Part shown: positions 47,540 to 60,488 of the stretch, in pieces | Position numbering within the stretch: the stretch's first letter is position 1 | How the letters are laid out: each line of letters starts with the position of its first letter | Source of the DNA: Formicarius rufipectus | Lineage: Eukaryota > Chordata > Aves > Passeriformes > Formicariidae | Direction: 5' to 3' | NCBI GenBank assembly: GCA_013399695.1 | Contig: VXAU01001252.1 | Location: forward strand, 687,744 to 751,743 | Length of the DNA: 64,000 nucleotides | The notes under the pieces: model-generated | Databases searched by the model: none | Told to the model about the DNA's origin: nothing | Seen by the model: the letters and a program-made list of their open reading frames with translations, nothing else | Position numbers and translations under genes: made by a program

Positions 47540-47690
47540 TTAACTTGAAATTACTGTTTCCAAGGGAAACACTTATGACTCAAAGCATTAATTTGCATTA
47601 GCCCACGATAAGGCTAGCCTGTAAATTGAGTTATTGAAAATAATTCACAACCATAGCACCAAGGAAGGAACTAACTAGGAATGTTGTTCT
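47540..47690. promoter_or_regulatory. Candidate regulatory element with inverted X-box-like site and octamer
   Basis: GTTTCCAAGGGAAAC (47556-47570) is a perfect inverted repeat with 6-bp arms and a 3-bp spacer. It resembles an RFX X-box with one extra base, and each arm also holds a GGAAA core. Twenty bases on is a perfect POU octamer, ATTTGCAT (47591-47598), next to a TTAAT core. The call is inferred from motif content. Confidence 0.27.
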
Positions 47691-50600
47691 GTAAACATAA
47701 GCTGATTTTTTTTTTCCAGGTAGTTAAAATACTAAAGGTGTGCAAAATGTAATCAATTTAGTTTTTTAGTAAAGTCATTCTTTAACAAATTGTCACTATG
47801 GAAGTAATCAGTTTGGATAAATTTGTGTTGACTGAGTTTTATCTCCTCACTTTTTAGTTTCATGTGAACAGCCTATTAAAACCCATGGTTTGGGACAAGC
47901 TCTACATTTTTCTCTTATAGTTGTGAGGACAATGGTCATTCTTTACAAATTTAGTTCAAGGTAATATGATGTTCTACCCAATCTGGCAGAAAGATTTATA
48001 ACTTAGCAACTGGGGGCTAAAATTCTGTGTTGTAAGCAAGTCTGGTCTCAGGCAAATTTCACCTCTTTTGAACATCATAAAGTTTATTTAGAAAAATCTC
48101 CATAAAAGATTCTCTTTACCCTTTGTGTGCTCTTACAATAACCACTCAGAGTGAGTTAATAATCAGCAGTATTCATTACTGACATTTAAACCAGCAAAAT
48201 TATTCAAAATACTTTCTGAATACCAGCTGCATATGTACCACCACTGTTTTAAATGTGGGTCAGTCAACATTTCCCAAGTAAATATAGTCAAGCAGGACCA
48301 GTTTTTTCAATTTTCACTCAGTGTTTCTATCCTCACCCAATGTCATAGCTTTGTTACAGGAAAGGAAATTCTTGCAAAATTTCTTGTCTCTATTAGAGCT
48401 GATCTTTCTTTTCAGAAGCAACCCAGACTAGTAAGCTAGAGGGGAGGTGCAGGTGCACCTGCCTGCCAGGTAGGCATGCCCCATCTCTGCATATACATAG
48501 GGAAAGGGCACACAGATTGTCTTTTGGCCCTCTCCAAACACCCTTCGAATTTATTAGACCCAAAGTTACTCTGGAAAAGGAGAGAGAAAAATAGTGGACT
48601 AATTTTCCAGATTAAGAATCTTTAAATCCACAGGCTCTCTTGTATTACATCACCATCTGCACCTATGTTTGTACTGTAGCAGAAAACCTTTTGCTTGCCT
48701 TCCTTACTCTTTAATTCAAACTGAACAACAAACTTCCAAACCCAGTATCTCAGCCGTGGCACAGTGCGGCATTGATGAGTTTGTCCAAAAGACAGCCTAG
48801 AAGGATACTGATACACCAGTACAGGAAGTTGTTTCCTCTTCCCCGGGGTACTGTGGTGCTCAGGGAAGTGAAGGTTCCCCTTTTGGGCTGGAGGGAATGA
48901 AGCAAACCTTGAGCCACTCCAGCAGATAAAGGATCAATGCATGTCTGACACAGGCATGGCTTTTTTAGGTTAGACACAGGATGTCTGGTTTTCCACTTGC
49001 ACACCCATATGGTAAATAATATGATGTCTGTAAAAGGCAGGTGACAACGCTGCACATGTAGGCAAAGAGCATTAATAAAGGCACAGGCTCAAGTCCTGTT
49101 GTTTCCCACACAGGCTGTGTGTTTTCCATGGAGCATCTCCCTGCAGTGCCTTACCCTGCCTTCTCACATCCCCTATTCCAGCTGCCTGCCATGCCCGACA
49201 GGGCACCCCGCCGTGTATCTCTCAATTGCTTCTCATGAGTAAGGACATTATTTTTGATCCAAACTAATATGTAATTATCTATTTCAGAATGTTTTATTAG
49301 GAATTAGGACCCTTTTTATATTTTAACCAAACATATTCATTTCACAGCATGTTAAAAATCATTTTCTCTCTTCTAACTGTGTTTATCCTTTCTCCATAAT
49401 ATTTCACAGCTGAAGTCCTTTTCTAAGAGAGCTTGAAAAATATTATCTGGTTATATATTTTTTTTTAAATTGAGCATATATGGACAAAATCTCCCTCTCC
49501 TTTCTTGTCCTTAGCATTTTAAAATGTACCTGTGTTCAAATATTAAGAAATAAAACAAATATAAATTATGCATTTTCCAAGTTAATTTAAAATGCATTAT
49601 GCACTGCTTTGTTCTCTGGAATTAGTATTATTAAGGGGACAGATCTGTATGGATTAATTTTGAGTCAGTTTATTCACTTCTTTGTAATTCAGTGGCAAGA
49701 ATTTCTGTCCCCAGGCATCAAATTAAAATTTTTACTGTAAGTAACACATACACAATATAGACCTTTTTGTATTTTTTCTTTGTTTTTCTATCAGACAACG
49801 TATTTACATATTGTATTATTTCACAAAACCACCTCTTTCAAAGTAAACAAAACTTCCCCCCTTCTTGACAATTATTTTAATGTTCCCATTGTCATTGTAC
49901 TCAACAGGAACCTGATTCTAGTTTCAAGGGTTTTTTTCCTTTTCCATCAATAATCCCATAAAATTTAGCTGTGTCTTCCCTGAGATCTATCACAAACTGA
50001 ATAATCATCTAACATCTCTTTCCTTCCAAATATTTTTGGTGGTGTTTGAGCTGCTGCTTCACGATTATTTTTAAAAAGAAAAAAAAAAAAAACCAAGTTA
50101 TTCAATAATCCTTTTAAAATAATGTTTTATTGCAATTATTCTTTGCACTTACATGTTTTAAATCTTTATTTTTCCCTAAACTGAGCAAGAAAATAGAGTC
50201 TGCTTTCTTAATTAGTCTTCTTTAAACAAAATATCCTTTCATATGCACTAATAAAGACTAAGGATCATTTCTCTCTTGTTTAAATAACTGCTTGCTGTAG
50301 TATAAAATTGTAAGAGACATGATGCAGATCAAGATGCTGGCTTGAAGTGGAGAAGAGGAACAAGCAGTGCAATAATAAGCAGATTTTAATGATTTACTAT
50401 AAATCAGCATTTTTGCCCTGTCAGTGAGATTGAAGAGGCAGACAGCTCCTCACATGTCTGCCTAGCAAATGTCTTCCTGATGAATCATGTGCTCTGAATC
50501 ACTGATCACAACATTCAAACAGCACATCCAAATAATGAGGAAAACATATACACAGCCTTCTTACAGCTAGTCTAAAACTGCAGGAATATGTGTTTTTAGT

Positions 50601-50799
50601 GGTGTGGTAGTTAAACCCCCACATTGATACTGTGTCTGTTCAGCAGAGGGTAATATAAGGTTAACTATTGATGCCCTAGCTTTGCTTCTACTTGTTAAAT
50701 CAACAGGGGAAATCTAATCTTTACATACTCTGCAGGAAAAAGAAGGCAAAAGTGGATAAAAATGTATATTTTTAAATATTTTTCTACAGAGAAATGTGT

Positions 50800-51010
50800 C
50801 AGCAACTAATTGAGAGAAACATTACTGCAATTAACTACAACACTACCGAGGCTATTGTTTTATGTGCAGGGCAGTCCAGATGACCATTGTTAGTAATTTC
50901 AGTCGGTCACTAAGGTAATAGTCGTTATAAAACGTTAGGCATTGCACGCCCTAATATACATCGATCCTCCTCGTGCTCCTGCCAATGGTTTCAGGTAACC
51001 AAATAATTGT
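50800..51010. promoter_or_regulatory. CpG-retaining candidate conserved element
   Basis: Seven or more CpGs persist between 50846 and 50973 in an AT-rich setting where CpG is otherwise rare. Cores include GCAATTAAC, CCATTGTT (SOX-type) and ATCGATCC. There is no coding frame, repeat or low-complexity tract. CpG retention suggests hypomethylation or selection, but conservation has not been tested. Confidence 0.3.
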
Positions 51011-52679
51011 CATCAAAATCTCCTGCAATGAGGCGTCTCCCTGACCCAAATTTTCCACAGCAACATGCACGGGTTTTTAAGGATGGCTTGGATACAGTGA
51101 AGAGTTCATGGAGGTGAATGGGATGAGATGCAGCCCCAGCATCTCTGGGAGAATTAAGGAATGAACTGCAGCATGGGATCTTGTCTCAGCCTTCCCAAGC
51201 AATACTTCCATGAGCAGTGGTGGGAGTTAAAAGCATTAGACAAAATCACCCCGAGTAAACACAGGAGCTGACTCACCTCTCCCGCTTGGGTTCAAGAAGG
51301 CTGATGATGTCCCCACTAGCAGTAGTTGTGGCAACTGCTGTCCCCACTGGCAGGAGATGCTCTGGCGAAGGCTCTCACAGCAGCTGAGGGAGGGAAGGGC
51401 CTTTTGCAGGTCAGTCCATAAGGTCTCGTCCTGCAGCTCACTGACTTGGCTGTTGGTGGATAAAATAAGGACTTCAACTTCCTGCAGTCTCTGTCCTTTA
51501 ACCTTTTATTAACATCATCATTTACTCAGAAAACAGTTATGAAAGAAATAATTTTGTATTAGTAAGACCCTTGAATTTAGAGACTTGAAACCAAATTATT
51601 CAAAGTTTGGCTGTGGCGATCCTTTGAAAGATGGTAGCTTGTCATACTACACTGTAAACTGTAACTTTTGCATTTATTACTCATTTTCTGCACTGGTTTA
51701 AATGCACTGTGTACATTTACTATAAAATATGTTGGCACCATTTACGTACATAGTATTTGAAGTTCAAGCCATCCTTGTGTAGACTTAGTAAAAGGTTTCT
51801 TCTGATGATCCTGCAGATGAGCTGGCACTAGAAATCCACTGATGTTTTTTTTCTCCATGTCCGTGTATCCTGCCATCCATTTGATGCAGAATCACAGTAT
51901 GTGTTTCTGCAAGAAGCCGCTGTCCATTGTTTGAAGACATGAAATTCAAAGTCCTCTTCTTTTCCGGTTTGCACTCAAGGGAAAATAATAATAATGGGCT
52001 TTTAAAACAATAAAATATCAATGTATTTTAAACATGACCATGTCAGGCTCAAAAATGTTTTTCAAAAGCATATCCATTTGTTTAATTTGAATAAGAACAT
52101 ACTTAATTTCATGGTCATTTGGTTAAAGCAGTTATTTTTATTAATGTGTTATTGAGCTAGAGGCTGAGGGCACTGGTCAGTTTGCTACAGTATAACTCAC
52201 TCGCTCGGAGAATGAAGTCTTGCAGTACAAAGGGGAAAACTCATATGTGCTATTTAGGCATCACAATGGTATATTTGATCTGTGTTATTATTTTATTCAA
52301 AGTAAGGAAGGGAAAAAAACAAACGCTCAGACTGCTGATTTCTGCAGAAAAAATCTGCAAATGAACTGTTCTATTAGCACAAATGTACAAAAGTCTTTAG
52401 AACCTCTCTCTTCAAAAGCATAATTAGGTATTTATTTCAGACATACTAACATCTTTGCAGTAGCTAATAAGATGCAGCCCATTTGAATATTAATATAATA
52501 AATGATTAAATTAAACAGCAAGATTCAGACTCAGAAATAGCCTTTATAGGTCCCAGGGGGTCACTAAAACTGTATTCCATTTCTTCCTACAGTTAACATA
52601 GTACAAGGGACATGAATGCGTAAAGCAATATTTGTCTTATGAAACATGGAGTTTTATATTGTGCTATTCAGTTTTATTA

Positions 52680-53110
52680 CTCCACAGTTTGAAGCTGAGG
52701 TCTGTGATGAAGTCACCATGCTGGGACCCAACAGCAACTCTTCCTGTTTCAGTGCTTTTTGGCATCAAAGTGACGCATCGTTGCTTTGGCAGAGGCAAAC
52801 CTCATGGCAGGCTACATATAAATAGGTTAACAATGTTGGCGTGTGATAAACTAATATCAACATTCACACGAAAAAGTAGCTGTAAAGTAAATGGCTGAGG
52901 AATTTTTCATTTGTACATTATTATGTATTTATTATTAATAATATGTACCCAATAATGTGCAGAATTAATATCAACTGCTCGAGGATGATAGGTTAGGCTT
53001 ATTTTTCCCCCCTGTACACCAGATAAAAGAAAAATAGGCAAAGTAGGCAATTATAATTGGCCATTATTCCAATAAAGGTGTTTCCCTTCTCAAATTAGTC
53101 CATGAAAACT
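52680..53110. promoter_or_regulatory. Candidate conserved noncoding element
   Basis: The segment combines GTTAACAATG, GATAAACTAATATCAAC and GGCAATTATAATTGGCC (a perfect 10-bp AATTATAATT core) with a gapped inverted repeat from GTACATTATTAT to ATATTATTAATAATATGTAC-type sequence at 52913-52948. An 88-codon frame overlaps the left part but has no recognised product. Confidence 0.25.
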
Positions 53111-53221
53111 GCACACTATCCAAATCCCATGAACCTGAGAGGTGTTAATAAACATCTGGTCATGTTTTTTGCTTAATTAGCAATCCTTAGTTTGGACTGA
53201 AGTCTGTTTATGTAAAACAAA

Positions 53222-53263
53222 ACACACATACACACACACACACAACACACACACACACACACA
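53222..53263. repeat. (CA)n microsatellite, interrupted
   Basis: About 42 bp of CA repeat with two interruptions (an ACATAC step and a CAACAC step). Confidence 0.92.
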
Positions 53264-56200
53264 TTCTCTCTTGCTCCCCCCTCATAACAATAACAAAAAA
53301 AGAGGTTTTTGTTTTGTGAGCCACAGTCCAAACCAGCTTCTTGTAAGTGCTTGGTGGGAGAATTGGATTTTTAAGTCTTATCATTTGTCAACACAGCAGA
53401 ATAAAATGAAAGCTATTTGGATTTGTCTGTTTCTGTTCATTTTACCAGACTAATGTCACCTCAATCAGCCCTACAAAATCCTGGTATTTTATTGGAAACT
53501 AAATTACCATTTTTAAATGCAAAAAGAAATTGCGTACTTACTACAGGTTACTGAAAAATGCCATTTTATTATTCTTAGCATCCAAAATCTTACAGCACCA
53601 TCTCTCTAAGGAGCAGCATTGGCAGGGAGGTAATGGATAAACATGCAACTGTGCTTGCAAGACTATACTGTCTAAATTAGATAAAAGAAAAGTAGGAAGA
53701 AAACTCCAAGATAAGTGGTACAAAGTAAATCAAAACAAATCATCTTACCAAACTTTATTCGCATCTGATACCATTTTTAGAAATTAAGGTCAGTTTTGTG
53801 GAACTAATAGGGAGTTACACCTATATATCTTGGGCACCATGACAATGCTTGAGAGGAAGATTTATACACTATGGTTGCAGATGCAGAAGAAAGATATGAG
53901 AGATCAAATGGAAGTGCATGATAACAAATGAAAAATGGTTCCCACAGCCCATAAATTAATTGAGAAAAGAAGGTTGTCATTATTTGAACATGCTTTAAAA
54001 TAAGGTATGGGGTCCAGATGGCAGAGAATAGATAGGCCAACAAAGTTTGAGTAATTGATGACTTAAAAATAAAACAAGATCTTAAAGAAATGAATCACGT
54101 TGGGAGAGTTAGAGGAGGAATATTAGATGAAAAAGCACAAAAACTCCTCGAAACTTCAGGGCAAAAATCAAAGTATAGGAAAACAGACACATTTTTTCAT
54201 GAAGGATCTAAATAAATGTAAGTAATAAATATTTCAGGCAGCAATTGTATCCCCATTAAGGACACTTTTCTATTGTCGTTTCATTAACCTATTCAGCTTT
54301 GTTTTCAGGATTTTATTTCTCCTTTTTTGTGGCCTAAGTTTTTTTAGGAATGAACCGAAAGTAATTAGCAAAGACTGTGCTATAAAAATCACAATTACCA
54401 TTTCTGCTCCCAACACTGTCGTTAGCTCATGAGGTCACTGCAGAGAGCCCTCTGGTAAACAGTGACATGCTTCCAGAGCTTATTGTCTGCATTTACAGTA
54501 CCCCATACCAAGCAACACAGTCTGTGCTGGTTAAACCTAAACCCTTCCTCACCTCACTTGCGGGTTAGTGGGGTCAGGCAGGTCAGGGAGGAAGTGACAA
54601 CACTCACATGGGTCTTATTCCACAGGGCTTTCTTTTCTTTAGCCTTCCTTCTCCTTTCTCCATTCTTAATCTTTGGTCCCATGCTGAAGGGGTGGGAGCA
54701 CATTCCATTAGGCAGTACATCAATATTATGGAATGCCAGGTAATAAATAAATAAACTACTTACAATTTTATTATTTTTGCCTTTGAAATGTCACCTATCT
54801 CTTCACAGAGGTGGTGTCAATATCTGTATGGGGGCAGGTGAGTGTGCCTGCAAAGAGGTGTGTGCGTGTATGTGTTCACATATGTATCTGCACTTTGTGT
54901 GTCAGTATGCATGTGTGCGTTTTCCATATTTATCGCTTTTCAGTACATTAGAGCATTTAGTACTTTGGAAGGCACTCATCCAAGCAGAGCTCCATGTAAA
55001 TGCACAGTGTACAAGCCAAGAAAGAACGGCTCCAGGCTGATAGAAACCTCAGAAGTATGTTAAATCATAGTATTCAACTGTTCCTCATTAGAACACTCCT
55101 CATTTCTTTTTTTTTTTCCCCTCCACTTAAATAAAAAATAATTTTTCCTCAAAGCCACTTACTTCGATGCTGCACTCTAGGAGCATATTATGAATATTCA
55201 GATTGGAAATAGTACACCATCTAATAATGTGGAACACAAAGAAACCCTGAAATATATTCAGCCTCTTATTTACATTGTTATGAGAGATATTGCATTATCA
55301 AACAAAGGCTCTGTTCCACACTGTATCTGTTACCCCTTGCATTAGGCTCCTTGGGAACTTATTATTGATGACAAAAATGCATCTAATGAGAGGCTGCAGA
55401 GTTGCTAAATGTATAGGTAAGCTCTATTGCCTATAAGAAAGATAGCCCTAAAGGAAAAAACATCAAAGCCTGAGAGCTGATTTGTTCAGAAGTGCAACTG
55501 AGATGGGAAGAAAAGCAAACTTGGGGACCTTCCCATCATCTCATACAATGATGTCATTAAGGTACATTAATCTCAAGGAAGATATATACAGGGAAACTGA
55601 AACGTGACCCTCAGTGGGGGAGGCAAGCAGAAAGGCTTGAAAATATTCAGAAGGCAGAAATAGAAGGCAACAAACATTTCAAGGGAAGGATAGTTGCCAG
55701 CAGGATTGATTTGAATACTCAAACTGGTGATTTATTTTTCATGCTTCTCATAAAAAGAAGAGATGCTTTCTTTCCCCTCCTCTCCCCCTCGCTCGTTCCC
55801 AGGCGGGAGGAAGGATGGGATGAGGCTCTCTGTGCCCATTGAGCAATGGCTGCCCTTTCACAGGCACCACAAATGAATGCAGAATGGTGGATAGGCCAAT
55901 TCAAACACTTTACCAGGAGTATATAAAAAAATGGGATAATCCACATTCTTTGCATTTATAACAGAAGAAAGGGAAAAAGGACAATTTCATTAAAAGTGCA
56001 GCCTCTGTAAAGAGAATGTTAAATAGTTTCATACCCCAAACCCAAACTGCTTTGAATGCAAGTCCTGCTTTGCCCTTAACTGAAATGAATTTTCACAAAT
56101 CCCGCTGTACATAGAGAAGGAAAATGAAAGACAAAATATTTACTCATGGACTCAATAGTCCCCTTTTTAAGAGGGAGTGGGTTAACTATTGATTTTTTAA

Positions 56201-59200
56201 CAATATAAATTTAGCATATTTCACATGATCCATTACATTCCTTAGAACCATTAAGATGCAGTTTACATGATTTATTCAGAATAAGGTCCACTTTTAGCTA
56301 TATTTAAGTCTCCTATTTGTTATTTAACATGTGTTTAATGTTTTCTGTCCCTGCTGTGCACAGCTGCAAGCTGCTATTTTTTGGCAATTTTTGTGACTGT
56401 GAAGTGATTTGTGTCTTTGAATCTCACCTTTCTATTCTATGGCCTGCTGTTTTGATTTTTTTCTAAACTTTAAGAAATAAGTTACACTGTGTTATGACCT
56501 TTACTTCACTTCATGGAAGTAAACAAGAAGTCTAAAACTGCCATTAAAAAATCATGGCAGGTATCCTTATGGGTTAGCTACAAGGACACATATGTAATTG
56601 ATTTAGCATTTTGTGACACTGTAATTCAAAGCAGTTTAAGGAAAACCCTCTAAAAATCCAGTAATGACATAGAAACTACTAATTGAGTGCTGGCAAACAC
56701 TTCACTCACCACTTAAGAGTCTAGGCATATAAATCCTCCATAGCATGGAATCTTCCATATTGTACAACTTCTTTAAGACTTTTTCATCTGCTCTCAATTA
56801 GAGAAATCTGACCAGAAAAATAGTTGTTATTTTTGTACAATATATTTAAAATATCCTACTTATTTTTACAGCCATAAAGCAAACAGAACATTATGTTGAA
56901 GTGCATGAGATAGATACAAACGATTGTGGGGAATTTTGTAGCAAAAGAACTGTCACAGAATAAGGACCTTGGTATTTCAATTGGTTTCCCAGGCACAAAA
57001 CTTTTGAAAAGCAATAGTAATGAATGATGGCAAAGCACGACAGCTAAAGCAGTGTAATTGTCTTCTTTTTTTTTTCTTCCTTTTTTTTTATTAAATGGGA
57101 CTTTCCAAAACATGGCTATGAGCAATTGTGAAAGTTTGCTGAAACGCAGTGAATTCATCTCCAGTCACACTAATCCTGTGCCATGGCTACAAACCCCCAG
57201 CCCATGCAGGGACCCCCATACCTGCATTCTGCAGCCAACCCAGACCCTGCTGGTGCCTGCCCAGCTCAGCATGCCTATTGCCCCTGGGGGTCCCAGGTAT
57301 GGTGCAGATCTTGACCTCAATCAGCTCCAAGCCCAGCAGACACGACCGCCTGGCCCTTTCCCCACAGAGCTAGAGCTGCTCCAGATGGGACCCCCTTGGC
57401 AGTATATCAGTGTAGGAATAAGAAGCACCACAAAAGGACTTAAATGCTCAATATTCACCTGTCTGTCCCAAACTCATTGGTGAGGGGCTCCTACAAAAAC
57501 ACACACCCACTTATTGCTTTCCATGTGGAGCTCAGCACATCTGCAAGAGAGAGGGAGCCTCCCTGCTGTCCCACAATTCTTCATCCCCTCTTTTTTACTT
57601 TGGCCACCTTTTGGTTTCAAGGAAATGAATCAGTATCTTTCTTGCAAATTAGAATCTACATATAATTCATGTGCAATGTTCATATAATGATCTAAAGAGG
57701 CAGTTAGCAGTGCACAGTGCATATGCTGGTAGATATTCCTTTTTTATGTGGAATAAAATGGGAGTACTTCGCGGTGTGCTGAAATTTCAGAAATGTTTGC
57801 TGGTGAGTTGCACTCTTATTTGGAACGTTCATGTTCCACATCACCAGTAAATACAAGGAAAGTGAAACACTGTTGGGTGTACTGGGGGTATTTGTTGTTG
57901 CTTTTTATGATATCTTGGGATAAATTCAATGTCCATCAAATTGCTACTTTAATTGACAGAACATTTTCCCTTAACAATTTGAAGCAAATATAGTGGGTAA
58001 AAATTCCTGTATCAATTTGAATACATTTACCTGTAAGTGGCAAACTTAGTAACTTCATTTATCTGATTTTAATGAAAATGGAAAATGCACTGCTATATGA
58101 CTTTAAAAAAAATAAAATATAAGTTATTACTGTTTGATATATGTTCCCCATCCTTTTATAGGATCTATAAGAGAAAACCATGTTGAAACAGTTTAATGCA
58201 ATGCCTTTAACTTATCTAAACCACATTCAACGACTGTACTGGGAAAATTGAATCTTTTCCTCACAATCTTAGTGACATGAAAAATATATAATACGGTAAA
58301 TGATTAATGCAGTTATAAACTATACCTGAGATAAGATTTAAGTATTCATATTTCTATCATGTTAATACAACACGATAAACCCATGAAGCAAACTTGACCA
58401 TAGCATTTGTTATTCTGTCCAGTGTTCAATTATTCTTTGTCCAAATACAATTTAGGAGCCTGCTGGAATACATTCTCTGGGTACAAAGCATTATGTGCTA
58501 CAGTGAGATAATCAAAGCAGTGGTCAGCAACTGTAGACCTCGATCCAGTACATGCAGAGCTGCAAAATAAAAAGGAGCCCAGAACATAACCACATGCAGG
58601 TTTTTTATTTTGGTTGTCCAGGATATGTCATTTACACATAAAAGCCTTATTTTTTCCTTTTTTTCTCTAAAATTTCACTCAAAGCTTCATATTTTTAGGT
58701 AAACCTAAGCTGATGTAATCACAGATGTGCTTAGCAACTACAAGGCAATTTCAAACCACGCTGCTTTAATAACTAACCTCTTCTAATTTCTGCAGCAAGG
58801 ATCAACATGGGAAACACATGGATACAAGTCTGAATGATACCAAGAGAAAAAATCAGCCCACACTGATGACTGTTTTGGTGCTTTGATGGGCATTTTATTA
58901 CAAGGATCTTGTGCCTCCATGTAAATAATAACCAATTGTCCTGCAGACAGGCAGTATTCCTAGCAGGAAAGCAAAAAGCTGTGAGACAGGGTGGGAAATC
59001 TGTGGATCTGCCTTGGCCAGCAGCATTGCAGCAGGTTACCTCCACTTGCCCTTTTCCAAACTGAGTACAAAACCTCATCTTCAAAGGTGCATTTATACCC
59101 TTGAATTAAAAGTGAGATAATTTCGAAATTAGATCAGATACTGAATAAAGTGAGGAAGGTGTTTTACAAGTTTAGCACAGCTTTGTGCAAGGGGTTGGAG

Positions 59201-60230
59201 TAGGCGGTATTGAGAGGTCCCAGGCAACCTAAATTATTCCAGAATTCAATAACTGCAGCCCATGGGTTTTAAAGTACTTTCAGCTCTGAACCTTTGTCTC
59301 AGAACTCCAGTCATCGCTGTGTATGGACAGCCCGAATGTACCTCATGCTGTGATGACCCATTTTAACCAACTATGGGTGACTGGAGTGTCCTCAGGGCCA
59401 GCTGAATATTCCTTTGAACTCTCTGAAAGGTTGGTGGTTTCTGAGCTGGAATTGGTAGTAAAATCTAGATGCTTCTTTAAAAGTTACTCAGAAAATAATG
59501 CTGAAGACGAGCAGGATTTAACAATGATCTTTTTTTTTTCTTGGTTAAAGCTTTCATTGTAAAATGAAATTGTAAAGAGTTTTGCTGTTTTATTTGCCCC
59601 CCAACTCAACTGTCAACTGAAGAGCTTTTGATGAAAACACATTTTTGAAATGAGTATAGAAGCCAGCTGGGACAGCCAGGCAAGGCTCTTTGCTAGGCTA
59701 ATCTGTCACTGCTAAGGTTTGGATGGGGAAGGATTCAGGATGATCTGAGGTTTGCCTAGCTTTCAGAATGGTAGGTAAGCTTAATAGCCACATTTTAAAT
59801 AATACTGCTAGACTACATCACACTGCAAATATGCCTTGTAATCAAAAGGAAAAAAAAAACCAAGGAGCTGACAGAATATAATACACCTCCCTGCGTGGAG
59901 TTACTTTATTTTCCCAAAAGGAGATACAAGCTCTTCTTTCATTAAATAAGCCTTAAGAACACAAACAGCATAAAAAATTATAATGAGGAATTAAATACTT
60001 CCCATAACTTGTTTAAAATTTGAGTACGCTGTAATAATTCTTTATTTCCATGACATTAAGTTTATGGGCTCTTTTCACTATTTGATCAGAACTTCGGCAT
60101 ATAATAGTTATCAGCATTTCAAACAAGAAATCACACATACATATACATACCAGGATACTCACTGTTGCAGTGGTAATAATGGTAATGGGACATTTTTACT
60201 TAACAATAAAAAAATTACATGATTATTGAA

Positions 60231-60488
60231 AGAGCGACAGGACAAAAGAACATTTTGCACCAGAGCAGTTCAGGTTGGACATCAGGAGGAATTTATTCAT
60301 GGAAAAGGTGTTTAAGCTTTGGAACAGGCTGCCCAGGGAGGTGGTGGAATCACTATCCCTGGAGGAATTCAAGAAACAACTGGACAATGGTACTCAGTGC
60401 TCAGTCTAGTTGACAAGGTAAGGATTGGTTAAAGATTGGACTAAATTATCTTGGAGGCTTTTTCCAACCTAAATTATTTTGTGATTCT
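60231..60488 (+). mobile_element. CR1 LINE fragment, 3' end
   Basis: The segment carries AGAGCGACAGGAC, GTTCAGGTTGGACATCAGGA, GGAACAGGCTGCCCAGGGAG and TTTTTCCAACCTAAAT, in the order seen in CR1 3' ends. It finishes in a degraded tail, TTTTGTGATTCT. It is the longest CR1 copy here (about 258 bp), 5'-truncated, with no reverse-transcriptase sequence. It has diverged more in its middle (60385-60440) than at its ends. The 64-codon frame across it is spurious. Confidence 0.95.

Larger units (their letters stand above)
46477..60230. other. Unique sequence, no gene confirmed
   Basis: No interspersed repeat is recognised in about 13.7 kb. The longest frame is 141 codons (57058-57483). Short simple repeats include a CA array (53222-53263), A13 near 50080 and an imperfect TG-rich stretch near 54840-54920. 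An E-box palindrome, GCAGGTGCACCTGC, lies at 48449-48462. Several segments listed separately look like regulatory DNA. A short Kozak-initiated frame at 57183 is discussed in the findings. Confidence 0.5.

Noticed and set aside
54840..54920. TG-rich stretch suggestive of a Z-DNA-forming microsatellite
   Set aside because: The TG units are too interrupted to call a true repeat array.
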